From Balamuthia mandrillaris (lineage: Eukaryota > Discosea > Longamoebia > Balamuthiidae), in the NCBI GenBank assembly GCA_031835245.1, contig JAVKOQ010000002.1, forward strand, positions 174,501 through 238,500: 64,000 bases of DNA. The letters run 5' to 3'. Below the pieces are notes generated by a model, which saw only the letters and a list, made by a program, of their open reading frames with translations, was not told where the DNA came from and did not search any database. Each line of letters starts with the position of its first letter. Positions within the stretch are counted from its first letter, which is position 1. A program made the position numbers and the translations under genes. Positions 12,480 to 21,200 of this stretch are shown piece by piece.

Positions 12480-12775
12480 TCTACCCAAGATAGAGGTGAC
12501 AGAAGTGCAGGGTCATTGTGTAGAAAAAAAAAGGGTCAGAAAACAATGGTAAACTCTCTTGCAAACTAAAATTTCTCTATGAAAATATACCCACCACTAC
12601 TCCGAACCATAGTGCATCGAATGCAAGTAGTTTCACCTTTCAAGAATTTTATTCTCTACCTGAGATAAAGTTGGCAAAAGAGCATGGGTCACTTTGTAAA
12701 GAAAAAAGAAAGATCAGAAAAAATATCAAACTAGTATACACTATGAAAACATACATACCACTATTAAAAATGGCA
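12480..12775. repeat. Imperfect tandem duplication, about 175-bp period
   Basis: The block from about 12,480 to 12,600 recurs in diverged form at about 12,655-12,770, sharing GAAAA-rich cores and a CTATGAAAA.ATA end. The rest up to 13,077 shows nothing recognisable. Confidence 0.4.
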
Positions 12776-13077
12776 AAGCCAAAAAGTAAGATCAATGGTC
12801 TGTGTTTATGACACATTGAACAATTCTGCCCAGGCTGAGGGTTGTGAAATTATCTCATCCTGTAATTTCACTGTCATGAAGGTAAGTAAACAAAGCAAGA
12901 GGCAAAGGCAAGCAAAGAACCATCCAGAAAAATAACTTTAACAAATGAACAGTAAATGGTTAGTTCCTATCAAACAACACCTTGGTTTAGTGTCATCATC
13001 ACTCCTTTTTGTTAACTTGCTTTGTGAATTGTTTTGTTATTTATTGAGAATCAAGGGGACTGTGCTCACTCCCATTC

Positions 13078-13527
13078 TCCTGCAGTTTAACTGCCTTTTC
13101 TCTTCTTCTGCCATAGCACTGAAGAAACCAACACAGATAACAAAGATGAAAGACACTCATGTAATACCTTTTTTCTCCTTTATGAGACGACTGTATGCCT
13201 GATCCCAAGACTGTAGAGGATGGATAGACAGATGGACGAATAGATGGTTGAAAAGACTTCCATGTGGCTTTTGCTGTCCTTGAACAGGCTAGCTCTTGGC
13301 ATTCTGTTGCTGGCAGAATACAACTATACCTTCATTAACATCCTCTGAGGAACTAGCAGGCAGTGTAATAGGTCTCCAGTCAGTGCAAAGTGTTGAGCTG
13401 TGCTGCTTTCTTTCCCAACGAACAATATAGACTATAATACTGATTCAAGTGCACAACAAACTATGAAGATAAAGACCAACAGAAACTTTATAAACAGTTG
13501 ACAGAAAAACCATTGGTTTTACAAACC
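13078..13527 (-). repeat. 450-bp inverted repeat, arm 2
   Basis: Reverse complement of 3,595-4,044, apparently identical over the full length. The two arms are about 9 kb apart and face each other. Confidence 0.8.
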
Positions 13528-13587
13528 TGAAAAAGCAAAAGTACGCTAGTTTGGTGTGGTCATTTTCATTTTTATTATTTTTTAAAG

Positions 13588-13950
13588 ATCAAGGCTGATG
13601 CAGCCACAGCTCAACCAAGGAGTGTGGAATCTTGGAGTTCAAAACAGAAACAAATTGCAGCAGACTTACTTAAACGCAAGATGATGGCAAGGTTTCTTCA
13701 TCTTTGTGAAGAAGAAAATATGACGAAGGCACAAAGGAATAACAGCTTTGAGGAACATAAATGCTATTGGACTAAGGAACTGGCTGCACTGTTGAAACAA
13801 CTGTTTGATGATGGTTTGGTGGAACAGATTATCAAGTTTGTGATAACTTTGATGTCAACCAATATCTTGTTAAAATTTCTCTACAATGCTCCTATTTCCT
13901 GCTTTCTCTATTTCCTAATTCTCCGATTTACACGATGTCATCATCCTTGA
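13588..13950 (+). CDS. Possible isolated exon, unrecognised helical protein
   Basis: An acceptor-like site (TTTTTTAAAG) precedes an open frame of about 120 residues rich in Lys, Glu, Gln and Leu. No partner exon was found. It runs into the 36-bp repeat arm at 13,923. It may be part of a host gene disrupted by the insertions to its right, or chance. Function unknown. Confidence 0.25.
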   Translation: MKADAATAQPRSVESWSSKQKQIAADLLKRKMMARFLHLCEEENMTKAQRNNSFEEHKCYWTKELAALLKQLFDDGLVEQIIKFVITLMSTNILLKFLYNAPISCFLYFLILRFTRCHHP

Positions 13951-13957
13951 TGCCATC
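13923..13957 (+). repeat. 36-bp inverted arm, left
   Basis: CCGATTTACACGATGTCATC opens a segment that returns in reverse complement at 23,632-23,667 with one mismatch and one indel. The LINE poly-A tail (as poly-T, 13,958-13,968) abuts its inner edge. Confidence 0.7.
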
Positions 13958-13968
13958 TTTTTTTTTTT

Positions 13969-14870
13969 GGGAATAGTTTATTGGCTATCTAGTGGGCTGG
14001 GCCGCTCAACCTCATAGGTAAAATTACCCACAGCACCTCTTACTAGCATCAATGCCCATTGGACATAGTGCGTTGGGAGGCACAAAGGCTGCTAGAGATC
14101 GCCTGTTAAACATGTACATGTTATAAGTTGGGCAGGTTTGGTGGGTGTAAGAGTTCGCTTGTTGCAGGTTTCAACAGTGAGATGGCGTGGTAGATATGAG
14201 GTTGACCATTATTGCCATCGGATGAGGCACTGGTTCCACTGGCAGTCCACTGGCGCCTGACCGGTCTGGCAGGTTTTGGGAGGTCCAACCTCCTGGAGGG
14301 TCTCTGCTTTCTGGAAGGGTCAATCGGGGAAAGGTGTGGAACTTTGGTTTTATTTATGAGTTGTTGAGGTAATGCAGTTTTTTGAGTTTCTCATTTCGCT
14401 TGAGGAAGATATTGGTTCTGGTGCTGTCGATAATATGGGTGATGCTGTTGATATCTTTGTTGTTGGTGCTGTGTACAGTTAGATAGTAGATAAGTTCTCC
14501 TTTCCAAAAGTCGAGGTTTTTTGCTTGCTGCACCAGCAAGGAGGAAATCAGGATGTTGTAGGTTTTGATGTCTTCTATCATTTTTGTGGTAAGTTTTTGG
14601 GAGACAACACATGTGGTATAAAGGTGTTCAGTGGTTTCAAGGCATCATTCACCATTCTTCATGCAGATTTTGCAGTACTTATCAGCATACAGTCGTTTAG
14701 ATGAGTTATTTATGTAGTTACAGAGTGGGAGGAGTTCATATTTTGTTCGAATGAGGTGATTGTAATGCCATGTAGAGAGGGGGGAGTGTTTTAGTTGTTT
14801 GTTGGCTTTTGGATGTCTGTTTTTGAGGAGGTTTCTGATATTGTGGTCTTCCCAGGTGCAGGTCTTTAGG
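13969..14870 (-). pseudogene. LINE 3' UTR and C-terminal zinc-finger remnant
   Basis: Read from 14,870 downward, the frame reaches YCKICMKN, an in-frame TGA, then TTEHLYTTC. This is the CxxC...HxxxxC finger that ends many LINE polyproteins, with about 75 residues after it up to 14,354. The remaining 400 bp to the A-tract is untranslated and moderately GC-rich. It has no other gene. Confidence 0.65.
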
Positions 14871-14872
14871 TT

Positions 14873-15455
14873 TCATATCATAGTAACTTCGTTCGGGAGG
14901 AGGGCAAGAGTTATAAGCGAATGCAAGTTGCACACAGCAATTGTTCTTTGGGCTAGGGACGCTTGTTTGTCAGCCTCTCTATTAAGTAGTACTCGTTGGC
15001 CATAGTCGTTTGGATGTAGGAGTCTTTGTTTGGGTATTTTCTCTTTCCATTCCTTTGATGTTTTCTTTTCTTGATGGCTGTAGACATGAGTGATTGAGAT
15101 GTTGTGGGTTTTGAGGTGTTGAGAGATAATTCGCCAGGTAGCAACTGCTTTGAGAGGGGAGCGTTTGGGAGGCTCCTTGAGGAGGTAGACCATGGCTTTG
15201 TTGTCGGATATGATGTGAACAAAAGGGATGGATGCAGTGGCTTCAAGGGCATATGCTATAGCTGAGGCTTCCGCGTTGAAGGATGTAGCTGTCAGTGGCT
15301 ATGAGGAGCGGTGCATCATTGTGAGGAGTGTTTAATGGCTCATGTTTGGTTAGTTGGAAGTCCTCTGGGAATGTGGCGAGGTGAATGTTGGCAATCGTGT
15401 TTGCATCTTCGTTAGAGAGAGGAGCAAAGGGCCATGCCGTGAGTTTGTTTGTCAA
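14873..15455 (-). pseudogene. LINE RNase H domain, frameshifted
   Basis: The RNase HI acidic residues are visible in order: IATDS, NAEASAIAYAL, HIISDNKA and NREADKQA. The first lies in one frame (15,243-15,455) and the rest in another (14,873 to about 15,290), so a frameshift falls inside the domain just after IATDS. A second change of frame separates it from the reverse transcriptase. The domain would remove RNA from the RNA-DNA hybrid during retrotransposition. Confidence 0.75.
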
Positions 15456-17340
15456 ACAGGTCGAGGGAGAGGGGGAGTTTTCTTTCGTATAGTAGGAGGC
15501 ATCGTGGTGTGTCTTTAGGTCTGAGGAGTAGGAGTTGGTTATGTTTTGCAGTACATAAAAGTTGTGTGATTGTTTTGAGCTTGCTCCTTGTTATTGCTCT
15601 TGGGTTGTGAAGTTGCAGCAGGTGGTTGGCTGGGTTTGTTGAGGGCTGTGAGTAGTAGTTGTTCATTAAGATATTAAGTGTGCGAGATGCAGAGTTGTCA
15701 TCATTCAGGATTCTGTTGACATAGTGATTCAAGAAGTGGCCGTGCTGGAGGGTGGTAATGTTACGAAGGGAGAGGCAGGTCAGTTTGTTTTTAAATATGC
15801 TTGAGTTGTACTTTCCAAAGATGTGTAGGATGGAGCAGAGGCAGTTTCTGGCAGTACGTACTAGGGTAGCTAATGTTTTTGTTGAAAGGAGGTGAGTGTG
15901 CATTGAATATTCAATTGCAGGGATAGCGATGGTATTTAGAAGGAGCACCTTTAAGTCCACAGGAAGATATTTTCTTGTGATTGCAGAGCAGTACTTGGTG
16001 AACTTTTTTGTGAGATACTCATCTATGGCATGAGGGTTGGCAATGGAGAAGGGGATTCCTAGGTACACACAGAGGTCTTCACACGAAAGCTGTGTTATTG
16101 GTTTGAGCTTATTAGTATAGGTGTCCATCGTGGAGAGAGAAAGGTCAGGGTCTGTACTCATGAAGACAGTTTTGTGTATGTTGATGGTGATAGTATCATG
16201 TGCAAGGAATGTGACTGTGTGGTCAAGGTTGTTTGTGATGTCTGGGGTGTTGTCTGAGATGAGGAATAGGTCATCTGTGAAGGCCATTCCTGCAATTTTT
16301 GTACCAGCTGAGAGGGTATAGCCCGTGTTTGAAGAGTGGAGATAATCAAGAAGTGGGTTGATATAGACGTTGAATAGTGTGGAGGAGAGAGGGTCTCCTT
16401 GTTTAACTCCTTTGGTAATGTAGAATTGGTCAGTGTCTCCGCAGGGAAGGATTACAGATGTTTTAGAGTTGTTGTAGATGCCTTTGAATACATCTATTGC
16501 TTCTTCACTTAGGCCATAGTGGCGGAGGGTCTGGAAGATGGTGTTGTGTGGAACAGAATCAAATGCTTTGTTGATGTCAATCCAGACAATATGGAGAGGT
16601 TTATTTCGTTGTTGGCTGTCTTCAATAATGAGTTTGAGTGTGGTAACATTTGTGGAGGCTGAATGCTTGGGTCTGAATCCATTTTGTGCATCACAGAGGG
16701 TTTCACTGGTTTCAAGAATGTAGTTTAACCTTTTTTGAATGATCTTTGTGTATATTTTGTAGATGGAATGGCATAGTGCAATGGGCCTGTAGTAAACTGG
16801 AAGAGTTGGGTATCCGGTTTTGTAGATAGGCCATATTTTTGAGGTATTCCACTTCTCAGGGACAACATGTGCATTGAGGACTTCATTCAAGATAGTGACA
16901 ATCCGTTCTTTGTTGTGCGGAGAAAGAGATTTATAGACTTCAATGACAAGGCAATCACTGCCTGGGCATTTTTTGTTCTTCATTTTGTTGATAACTGTGT
17001 TGACTTCATGGAAGGTGATGGTTTCATGGAGTTTATGGCTGAGGTCTTTGAGTTTCTTTTGAATATGTGCTACATAGATGTTGTTTGGTGGGGGGCAGTC
17101 TTCATTTTTTTCGATGTCTTCTAGTACTGCGATAAAGGTTTTCTTCGGGTTTGTATTGTGCTCTGGACAGGAAAAGAGTTTTTTCCAGTGGTCTTTAACT
17201 ACTTGTTTGACAGTCTTTGGGTCTGATGTGATTGTGGGTTCACCATTCTCATTGGTGGTGGACACGGATTCAAGTTGTTTGTTGTCATTGGGAAACAACA
17301 GATTTTTCATCTTGTTGTAAAATACTGAGCTTTTGTGCTG
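15412..17340 (-). CDS. LINE reverse transcriptase domain
   Basis: Open from about 17,340 to a stop at 15,412, roughly 640 residues of LINE sequence. Reverse transcriptase blocks are clear: NKKCPGSDCLVIEVYK, YRPIALCHSIYKIYTK, AQNGFRPKHSAS, VWIDINKAFDSVPH, TKGVKQGDPLSSTLFN and the catalytic box AFTDDLFLIS, where many LINEs have FADD. It copies the element RNA at the nicked target. The frame itself is uninterrupted, but it is separated from the endonuclease by an inversion and from RNase H by a frameshift, so the full polyprotein cannot be made. Confidence 0.85.
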   Translation of the reverse strand, partial: QHKSSVFYNKMKNLLFPNDNKQLESVSTTNENGEPTITSDPKTVKQVVKDHWKKLFSCPEHNTNPKKTFIAVLEDIEKNEDCPPPNNIYVAHIQKKLKDLSHKLHETITFHEVNTVINKMKNKKCPGSDCLVIEVYKSLSPHNKERIVTILNEVLNAHVVPEKWNTSKIWPIYKTGYPTLPVYYRPIALCHSIYKIYTKIIQKRLNYILETSETLCDAQNGFRPKHSASTNVTTLKLIIEDSQQRNKPLHIVWIDINKAFDSVPHNTIFQTLRHYGLSEEAIDVFKGIYNNSKTSVILPCGDTDQFYITKGVKQGDPLSSTLFNVYINPLLDYLHSSNTGYTLSAGTKIAGMAFTDDLFLISDNTPDITNNLDHTVTFLAHDTITINIHKTVFMSTDPDLSLSTMDTYTNKLKPITQLSCEDLCVYLGIPFSIANPHAIDEYLTKKFTKYCSAITRKYLPVDLKVLLLNTIAIPAIEYSMHTHLLSTKTLATLVRTARNCLCSILHIFGKYNSSIFKNKLTCLSLRNITTLQHGHFLNHYVNRILNDDNSASRTLNILMNNYYSQPSTNPANHLLQLHNPRAITRSKLKTITQLLCTAKHNQLLLLRPKDTPRCLLLYERKLPLSLDLFDKQTHGMALCSSL

Positions 17341-17374
17341 TCCTTCGACAATAAAAGTCCCATTGTTCCAAAAG

Positions 17375-17785
17375 AAACCAAAGTGAGCACCTCTCCCAGT
17401 CCCCAGAATCCCATACAAGCATACCATGAATGAGAAAGAGATTACTAGCCTCAACCAAACTATACATGACAGCCCGCTTTCCTTTTCTTGTCCTGAAGAC
17501 CACCAAGAAACCTTTCTAGAAATCCTAAAAACTATTGTGCCATGCACTTCAAACAAAGCGCCATGGCAGCTCCCTAAAGCCAAACACAATATCATTGAAT
17601 ACCGTAGAGTCAATAAAGCAATTCGCTACCTCCTGCACAACCCTAACATTCCCACCTCACTAAATCTCAAGCTACAACAGGGAGGAAACACATCTCTTGC
17701 CTCTCTCTTAGAACGTCAGAAAAAACTTAAACTGCAAATAAACCAAACAGAAAAAGAAGAAGAGAGAAGAAAAACACTGTAAAGC
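17375..17785 (+). pseudogene. Inverted segment of the LINE linker between endonuclease and RT
   Basis: Only here does the plus strand carry LINE-like coding sequence: SPLSFSCPEDHQETFLEILK, then NKAIRYLLHNP and LLERQKKLKLQINQTEKE. This Gln/Lys/Glu-rich helical sequence is typical of the linker between endonuclease and RT. The flanks on both sides read on the minus strand, so about 0.4 kb has been inverted in place. The last part of the endonuclease domain seems lost at the same event. Confidence 0.65.
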
Positions 17786-17789
17786 AATT

Positions 17790-18174
17790 GCCAGAAGTTT
17801 TCATTGTCTTTAGGTTCTGCAGGAGCATATACTGCGACAAGGTAAGTGTTTCCCCCCTTTTTACGATGTACATTGAGAATGACTACGCGGTGTTCTATGT
17901 CAGGGTGTGGGGAAATGACACTAACATAGCGTTTCCATTCCTTTTTGACGATCCATGCCGTGTGGATGAGTTGTCGTTTGGTGCCTGGTACAGTTGTTAG
18001 GGAAGATAGCTTGCTGGGATAGAAGAGAAAGTCTAGATGGAGTTGTGGGAAGCAAAGGTTTGGGTTACCAAGTTCTTGGACAGAAAGAAAGTCAATTTTA
18101 TTTTTATCAAGAAGAGAGTTCAGGGAGTTAATCTTTTTTTTCCATCCTTTTGATAGGTTGAAGGTCGTTATCAT
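17790..18174 (-). pseudogene. LINE apurinic-like endonuclease, N-terminal part
   Basis: From an ATG at 18,174 the protein begins MITTFNLSKGWKKK and continues with IDFLSVQELGNP, IVKKEWKRYVSV and LVAVYAPAEP. These match the first motifs of the exonuclease-endonuclease-phosphatase fold, including the metal-binding Glu in VQE. The domain breaks off at the inversion, so the C-terminal catalytic SDH-type motif is missing. A frame continues upstream to 18,261 and overlaps the end of ORF1. Confidence 0.75.
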
Positions 18175-18238
18175 TGTGAGAGGAGGGGAGGACAGGGGTG
18201 ATGATGGTGGTGAGGGGGTGGGAGAGGGAGGAGTAGCG

Positions 18239-19277
18239 TTAGGTAGCATTGTTACTACCATTTGCACTCTTCGGTTGTACCACCTGTACCATTAACACCC
18301 TTTTTTTGTCTTTGTTGTGGTGGATGATGGGCTTTAGCAGCGCGAGGAGGGCTTGGCGGTAGGACGGGAAATGGATGAAGGCGCACCCTTTAGAGATATT
18401 GGTCCTTTTGTCTCTTATTACTCTCAGTTACGTTGGGTGGATGCTACTGTTGTGGAAGGCCTTGAATATCTGCTTTTGGCCAAGGTTCTTAATGTTGCCT
18501 ATCCAAAGTTTAGGTCCTCCTTGCGCTTGTCCTTCCCATAGGCGGTAGCGGGTATTCCCAACTTGTAGGTATTGGTCCGCGAGTAGTTGTTCCTTGTCCT
18601 CCGCTCGTAGTAGGGCGATGCGTAGATCGTTGGAGGGGTAGAGGTAGGTGCTGTGGACGATCGCATGTTCGCTCGCTGCTTCTATGATTTCTGTTGCCGT
18701 GTGCTTGAGTTCTCTGAGGTAGAGGACGTGCTGGGGTTCTGCATCACATTCTCGTTTCCTAAGGTATTGTACGTCAAGGACGGTGCCGGTAGGGAAGAGT
18801 TGCGAAAGGGTGCTTCTCGCGTCTTCAGCATCTTTGCTCTTGGAGAACGCTAGGATGGAAATACTGGCGCTCGTAAAGGAGTAGTCTTCCATGGGGGGAC
18901 AACAGTTGGTTAGGTCAGCATAGCTGCCTGTGAAGCCGTGAACTACGCATACCGAGACGGAGTTTTCTTCGTCGTCATCGACTTCGTCGTCGCTGGTATC
19001 GTCATGTGGAGATTTGCTAGAATGGGGGCGCATGAGTTCTCGTATCTCGCGGAGGGCTTGGACTTTGAGGTTCGTGTACTTGGCGTGCGGCTGGTCCGTC
19101 TTTCTTGTTTGTAGCTGTTCGATTCGATGAAGGGCGGCTTCAAAGTCGTCATCTTCAAGGGTCCAGGAGTTTCCGAGGAGGGCGAGTAGTTCGTTGGCAG
19201 CACTGTCGGGGAGTCGGTTGGCGTTTCCTTCCTCATCGTGGTCATCAGATTCCTCGGATCTCTTCCTCTTGTAGGGC
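18239..19277 (-). pseudogene. LINE ORF1, RNA-binding protein with RRM
   Basis: Open from the Fanzor element's edge at 19,277 with no ATG of its own until 19,033, which suggests that the 5' part was displaced. The N-terminal half is acidic and helical. The C-terminal half holds an RRM: RNP2-like KLWIGNI and RNP1-like KGCAFIHF. One in-frame TAA (18,428-18,430) lies between the two motifs. The frame otherwise continues to a TAA at 18,239-18,241. ORF1 proteins bind LINE RNA in the ribonucleoprotein. GC content is higher than in the left island. Confidence 0.6.
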
Positions 19278-19454
19278 TAAGGCGGCGCCAAGATCAAGCC
19301 GATCCATGGGACAACGAAAATAAAGCAAAATTAGTAAAAGGAAAACAAAAAACAGAGACACAAAAAATAACCCACCACCTCCGGCGTGCCTAATCACGGC
19401 TTGTCTTACGACTCGCTATAAGCAACGGTGCCGGCACCAAAGCAACCTTACCGC
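19278..19454 (-). ncRNA. Candidate omega/fRNA region downstream of the Fanzor ORF
   Basis: In TnpB and Fanzor systems the guide RNA is encoded across the downstream end of the element and its guide is the flanking DNA. Here 177 bp separate the Fanzor stop codon from the terminus. The part nearest the ORF contains a perfect palindrome GGTGCCGGCACC (19,424-19,435). The last 54 bp are conserved in a mini-element at 27.78-27.85 kb, as expected for a region under functional constraint. The guide would begin after 19,278 on the minus strand (GCCCTACAAGAGG...). No transcript evidence is available; the placement is inference. Confidence 0.35.
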
Positions 19455-21200
19455 CTACCGCCCCCTCACAGAGGAGGAGGAGGTGGTAAGTGCTTGCAAC
19501 GTAAAAAAGCGGATCAAGATGTTTCGGGCGGCGTTGGCATCTCGATCCGCCTGGTAGCCACACTCGGGTTGAGGGCACCGAAAGGTCTTGTTTCCCCCCA
19601 ACTGGTGGTGGACTTGGCCGCACTTGCCGCAGGTCTTGGAGGTGTATTCCTCATCGCAGAGGCAGACCGTACAGGACGGAAATTGCTTGGCCTTGTTGAG
19701 GAGCCTCTGCCTGAAGCGATAGTGGGACCAGGTGAGCATGGCTCTGGCCGTTCGTGAGCCAATGCGGCGGTGGCCTCGCCGCACCATCTGCTGGCTCCTG
19801 AACTCTGGCAGAAGGATGAGGGAGAAGTTCCTGACCAACCAAGACACGAGCTTCTTGTGGAGGTCATCCACCAGGTTGCGGATCCTCTGGCGAAGCCGAG
19901 CAGCGGCCCTTCGGAGACGGCGCCGTTGTCTGTGGTTGACCTTGGTGCCCTTACTCTGCATGCGATCCAGGCGGTGGCACAGCTTGCCTATCTCGTTGAT
20001 GTCCGCTTTGCCCCACTCGGTGACCTCCCCGCAGCCGTTGTAGGTGGTCATGAATGTGCGCACTCCTGGATCCAAGGCGATGATGCCTGCCTCTCTCCTT
20101 CGGTGCTCACGGGCTTGGCTCTCGCCCATGAGCTTCAAAGGCTGAGGCACGCAGAGGTAGTAATGGCCCAGTCGAGTGTCCTTCACCAGACGAACGGCAT
20201 AGAGCACCTCTGACGGAACTTTGTAGTTCTTGTCCCTCGCTTTGATTCGCGCCTCCCCGAAGAAGAGTTGGCGGATAGAGCTGTTGTGGTTCCACTCCCT
20301 GGCTTGGATGCTGAGAGACTGGCTCTTGTCCTTCCTACCACGGAACTTCATCTGGAATCCAGTCGTGCCTCTGCCCGCCGCCAAGCTGCTTTTCACGCCG
20401 TTGAAGAAATCATCGACAGCGTCACTCCGAATGAATCGAGGAGTTTCCAACACCCACGCAAGGCTCTTGTTCTCTCCCTTGAAATTGCTGTTATTTAGGA
20501 ATTTCTTCCTGACTTGTTCCTTCATCTCATCACGAGGCATTCCTTGATGTTCACGATGGAACTCCACGGCCTTGTTGTAGGTCCATCGTACTGTGCCGAA
20601 CCACTTGGCCAGCGTCTTCTTTTGTTCTGAGCGCGGATAAAGGCGGATCTTCTCCACTCGCCCCACTACCGGTTTCTCCTCTCCGTTCTTGCCTTTTTTG
20701 GTGAGCTGTACGGCTGGGCGAGACGGAACGAGTCCCTCGATGAGGCCTAACAAGCCTTTCTGGTTTTTCTCCTCTTCTTCCTTCTCCTTCTCCTTCTCCT
20801 TCTCCTCTTCCTCTTCCTCTTCCTCCTTCTCCTTCTCCTTCTTCTTCTCCTCCTCCTCCAACACCTTTTCTCCGTTAGGAATGTGCTTGCAGGCGGTGAA
20901 CCATCCTGAACCACAGGCAAAGGGTTCTTCCAAGCACAAGGCTTCCGGGCGTATTAATCTTCTCCCGATTTCGCTGGAAAACTGGTTCCAAAAGGGCTGG
21001 GCAGGTGCAGCCTGCGGCCTACCACGCTTCTGTGCCCTTGCCTGAGGTGCCGCTGGGGCGTTTTCCGCTCTTCTTTTCCGAGTAGCAGTGGAAGTAGCAG
21101 AAGTAGTGGCGCGACCCCCTTCCTTGTGGACCCGACCGAAGTGGATGGCCAACCCGCGAGAGGTAGCAAACTTTTTTCCGCACTGTGGGCAACTTGCCAT
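19455..21200 (-). CDS. Fanzor (eukaryotic TnpB-like RNA-guided nuclease), intact
   Basis: A single uninterrupted exon of 581 residues from an ATG at 21,200. Residues 4-25 form a C2H2 zinc finger (CPQC...HFGRVH). About 114-145 is an acidic/basic Glu-Lys tract. From about 180 the TnpB fold begins (IRLYPRSEQKKTLAKWF). RuvC motif I is IIALDPGVRTF (Asp377), motif II LILLPEFRSQQM (Glu466), and motif III ADRDANAARN (Asp552/554). The zinc ribbon has Cys524, 527, 542 and 547. All catalytic acids and zinc ligands of the family are in place. Fanzors bind an element-encoded RNA and cut matching DNA next to a target-adjacent motif. KRKR-type signals at 41-44 and 57-62 suit nuclear entry. Absence of introns, unlike the host genes, fits a mobile origin. 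Confidence 0.92.
   Translation of the reverse strand: MASCPQCGKKFATSRGLAIHFGRVHKEGGRATTSATSTATRKRRAENAPAAPQARAQKRGRPQAAPAQPFWNQFSSEIGRRLIRPEALCLEEPFACGSGWFTACKHIPNGEKVLEEEEKKKEKEKEEEEEEEEKEKEKEKEEEEKNQKGLLGLIEGLVPSRPAVQLTKKGKNGEEKPVVGRVEKIRLYPRSEQKKTLAKWFGTVRWTYNKAVEFHREHQGMPRDEMKEQVRKKFLNNSNFKGENKSLAWVLETPRFIRSDAVDDFFNGVKSSLAAGRGTTGFQMKFRGRKDKSQSLSIQAREWNHNSSIRQLFFGEARIKARDKNYKVPSEVLYAVRLVKDTRLGHYYLCVPQPLKLMGESQAREHRRREAGIIALDPGVRTFMTTYNGCGEVTEWGKADINEIGKLCHRLDRMQSKGTKVNHRQRRRLRRAAARLRQRIRNLVDDLHKKLVSWLVRNFSLILLPEFRSQQMVRRGHRRIGSRTARAMLTWSHYRFRQRLLNKAKQFPSCTVCLCDEEYTSKTCGKCGQVHHQLGGNKTFRCPQPECGYQADRDANAARNILIRFFTLQALTTSSSSVRGR

Larger units (their letters stand above)
13958..19277 (-). mobile_element. 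APE-type LINE with RRM ORF1, EN-RT-RNase H ORF2 and poly-A tail
   Basis: The minus strand reads in LINE order: ORF1 (19,277-18,239), endonuclease (18,174 to about 17,790), linker, reverse transcriptase (about 17,340-15,412), RNase H (about 15,450-14,873), C-terminal CxxC...HxxxxC finger (about 14,680-14,620), a 3' UTR and an A-tract of 11 at 13,958. An RNase H domain with an APE endonuclease matches I/Tad-like LINE clades. The element is close to full length but disabled: at least two frameshifts around 15,290-15,450, an in-frame TAA in ORF1, a TGA in the last finger, and an internal inversion at about 17,375-17,785. Its 5' end is cut or interrupted by the Fanzor element. Confidence 0.85.

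Noticed and set aside
19732-20547. Plus-strand frames opposite the Fanzor
   Set aside because: Shadows of the high-GC Fanzor coding strand; the minus strand has all motifs.
19455-21200. Bacterial TnpB contamination
   Set aside because: The gene is embedded among eukaryotic repeats, has a C2H2 finger and nuclear-type basic signals, and shares its ends with mini-elements next to intron-bearing host genes.
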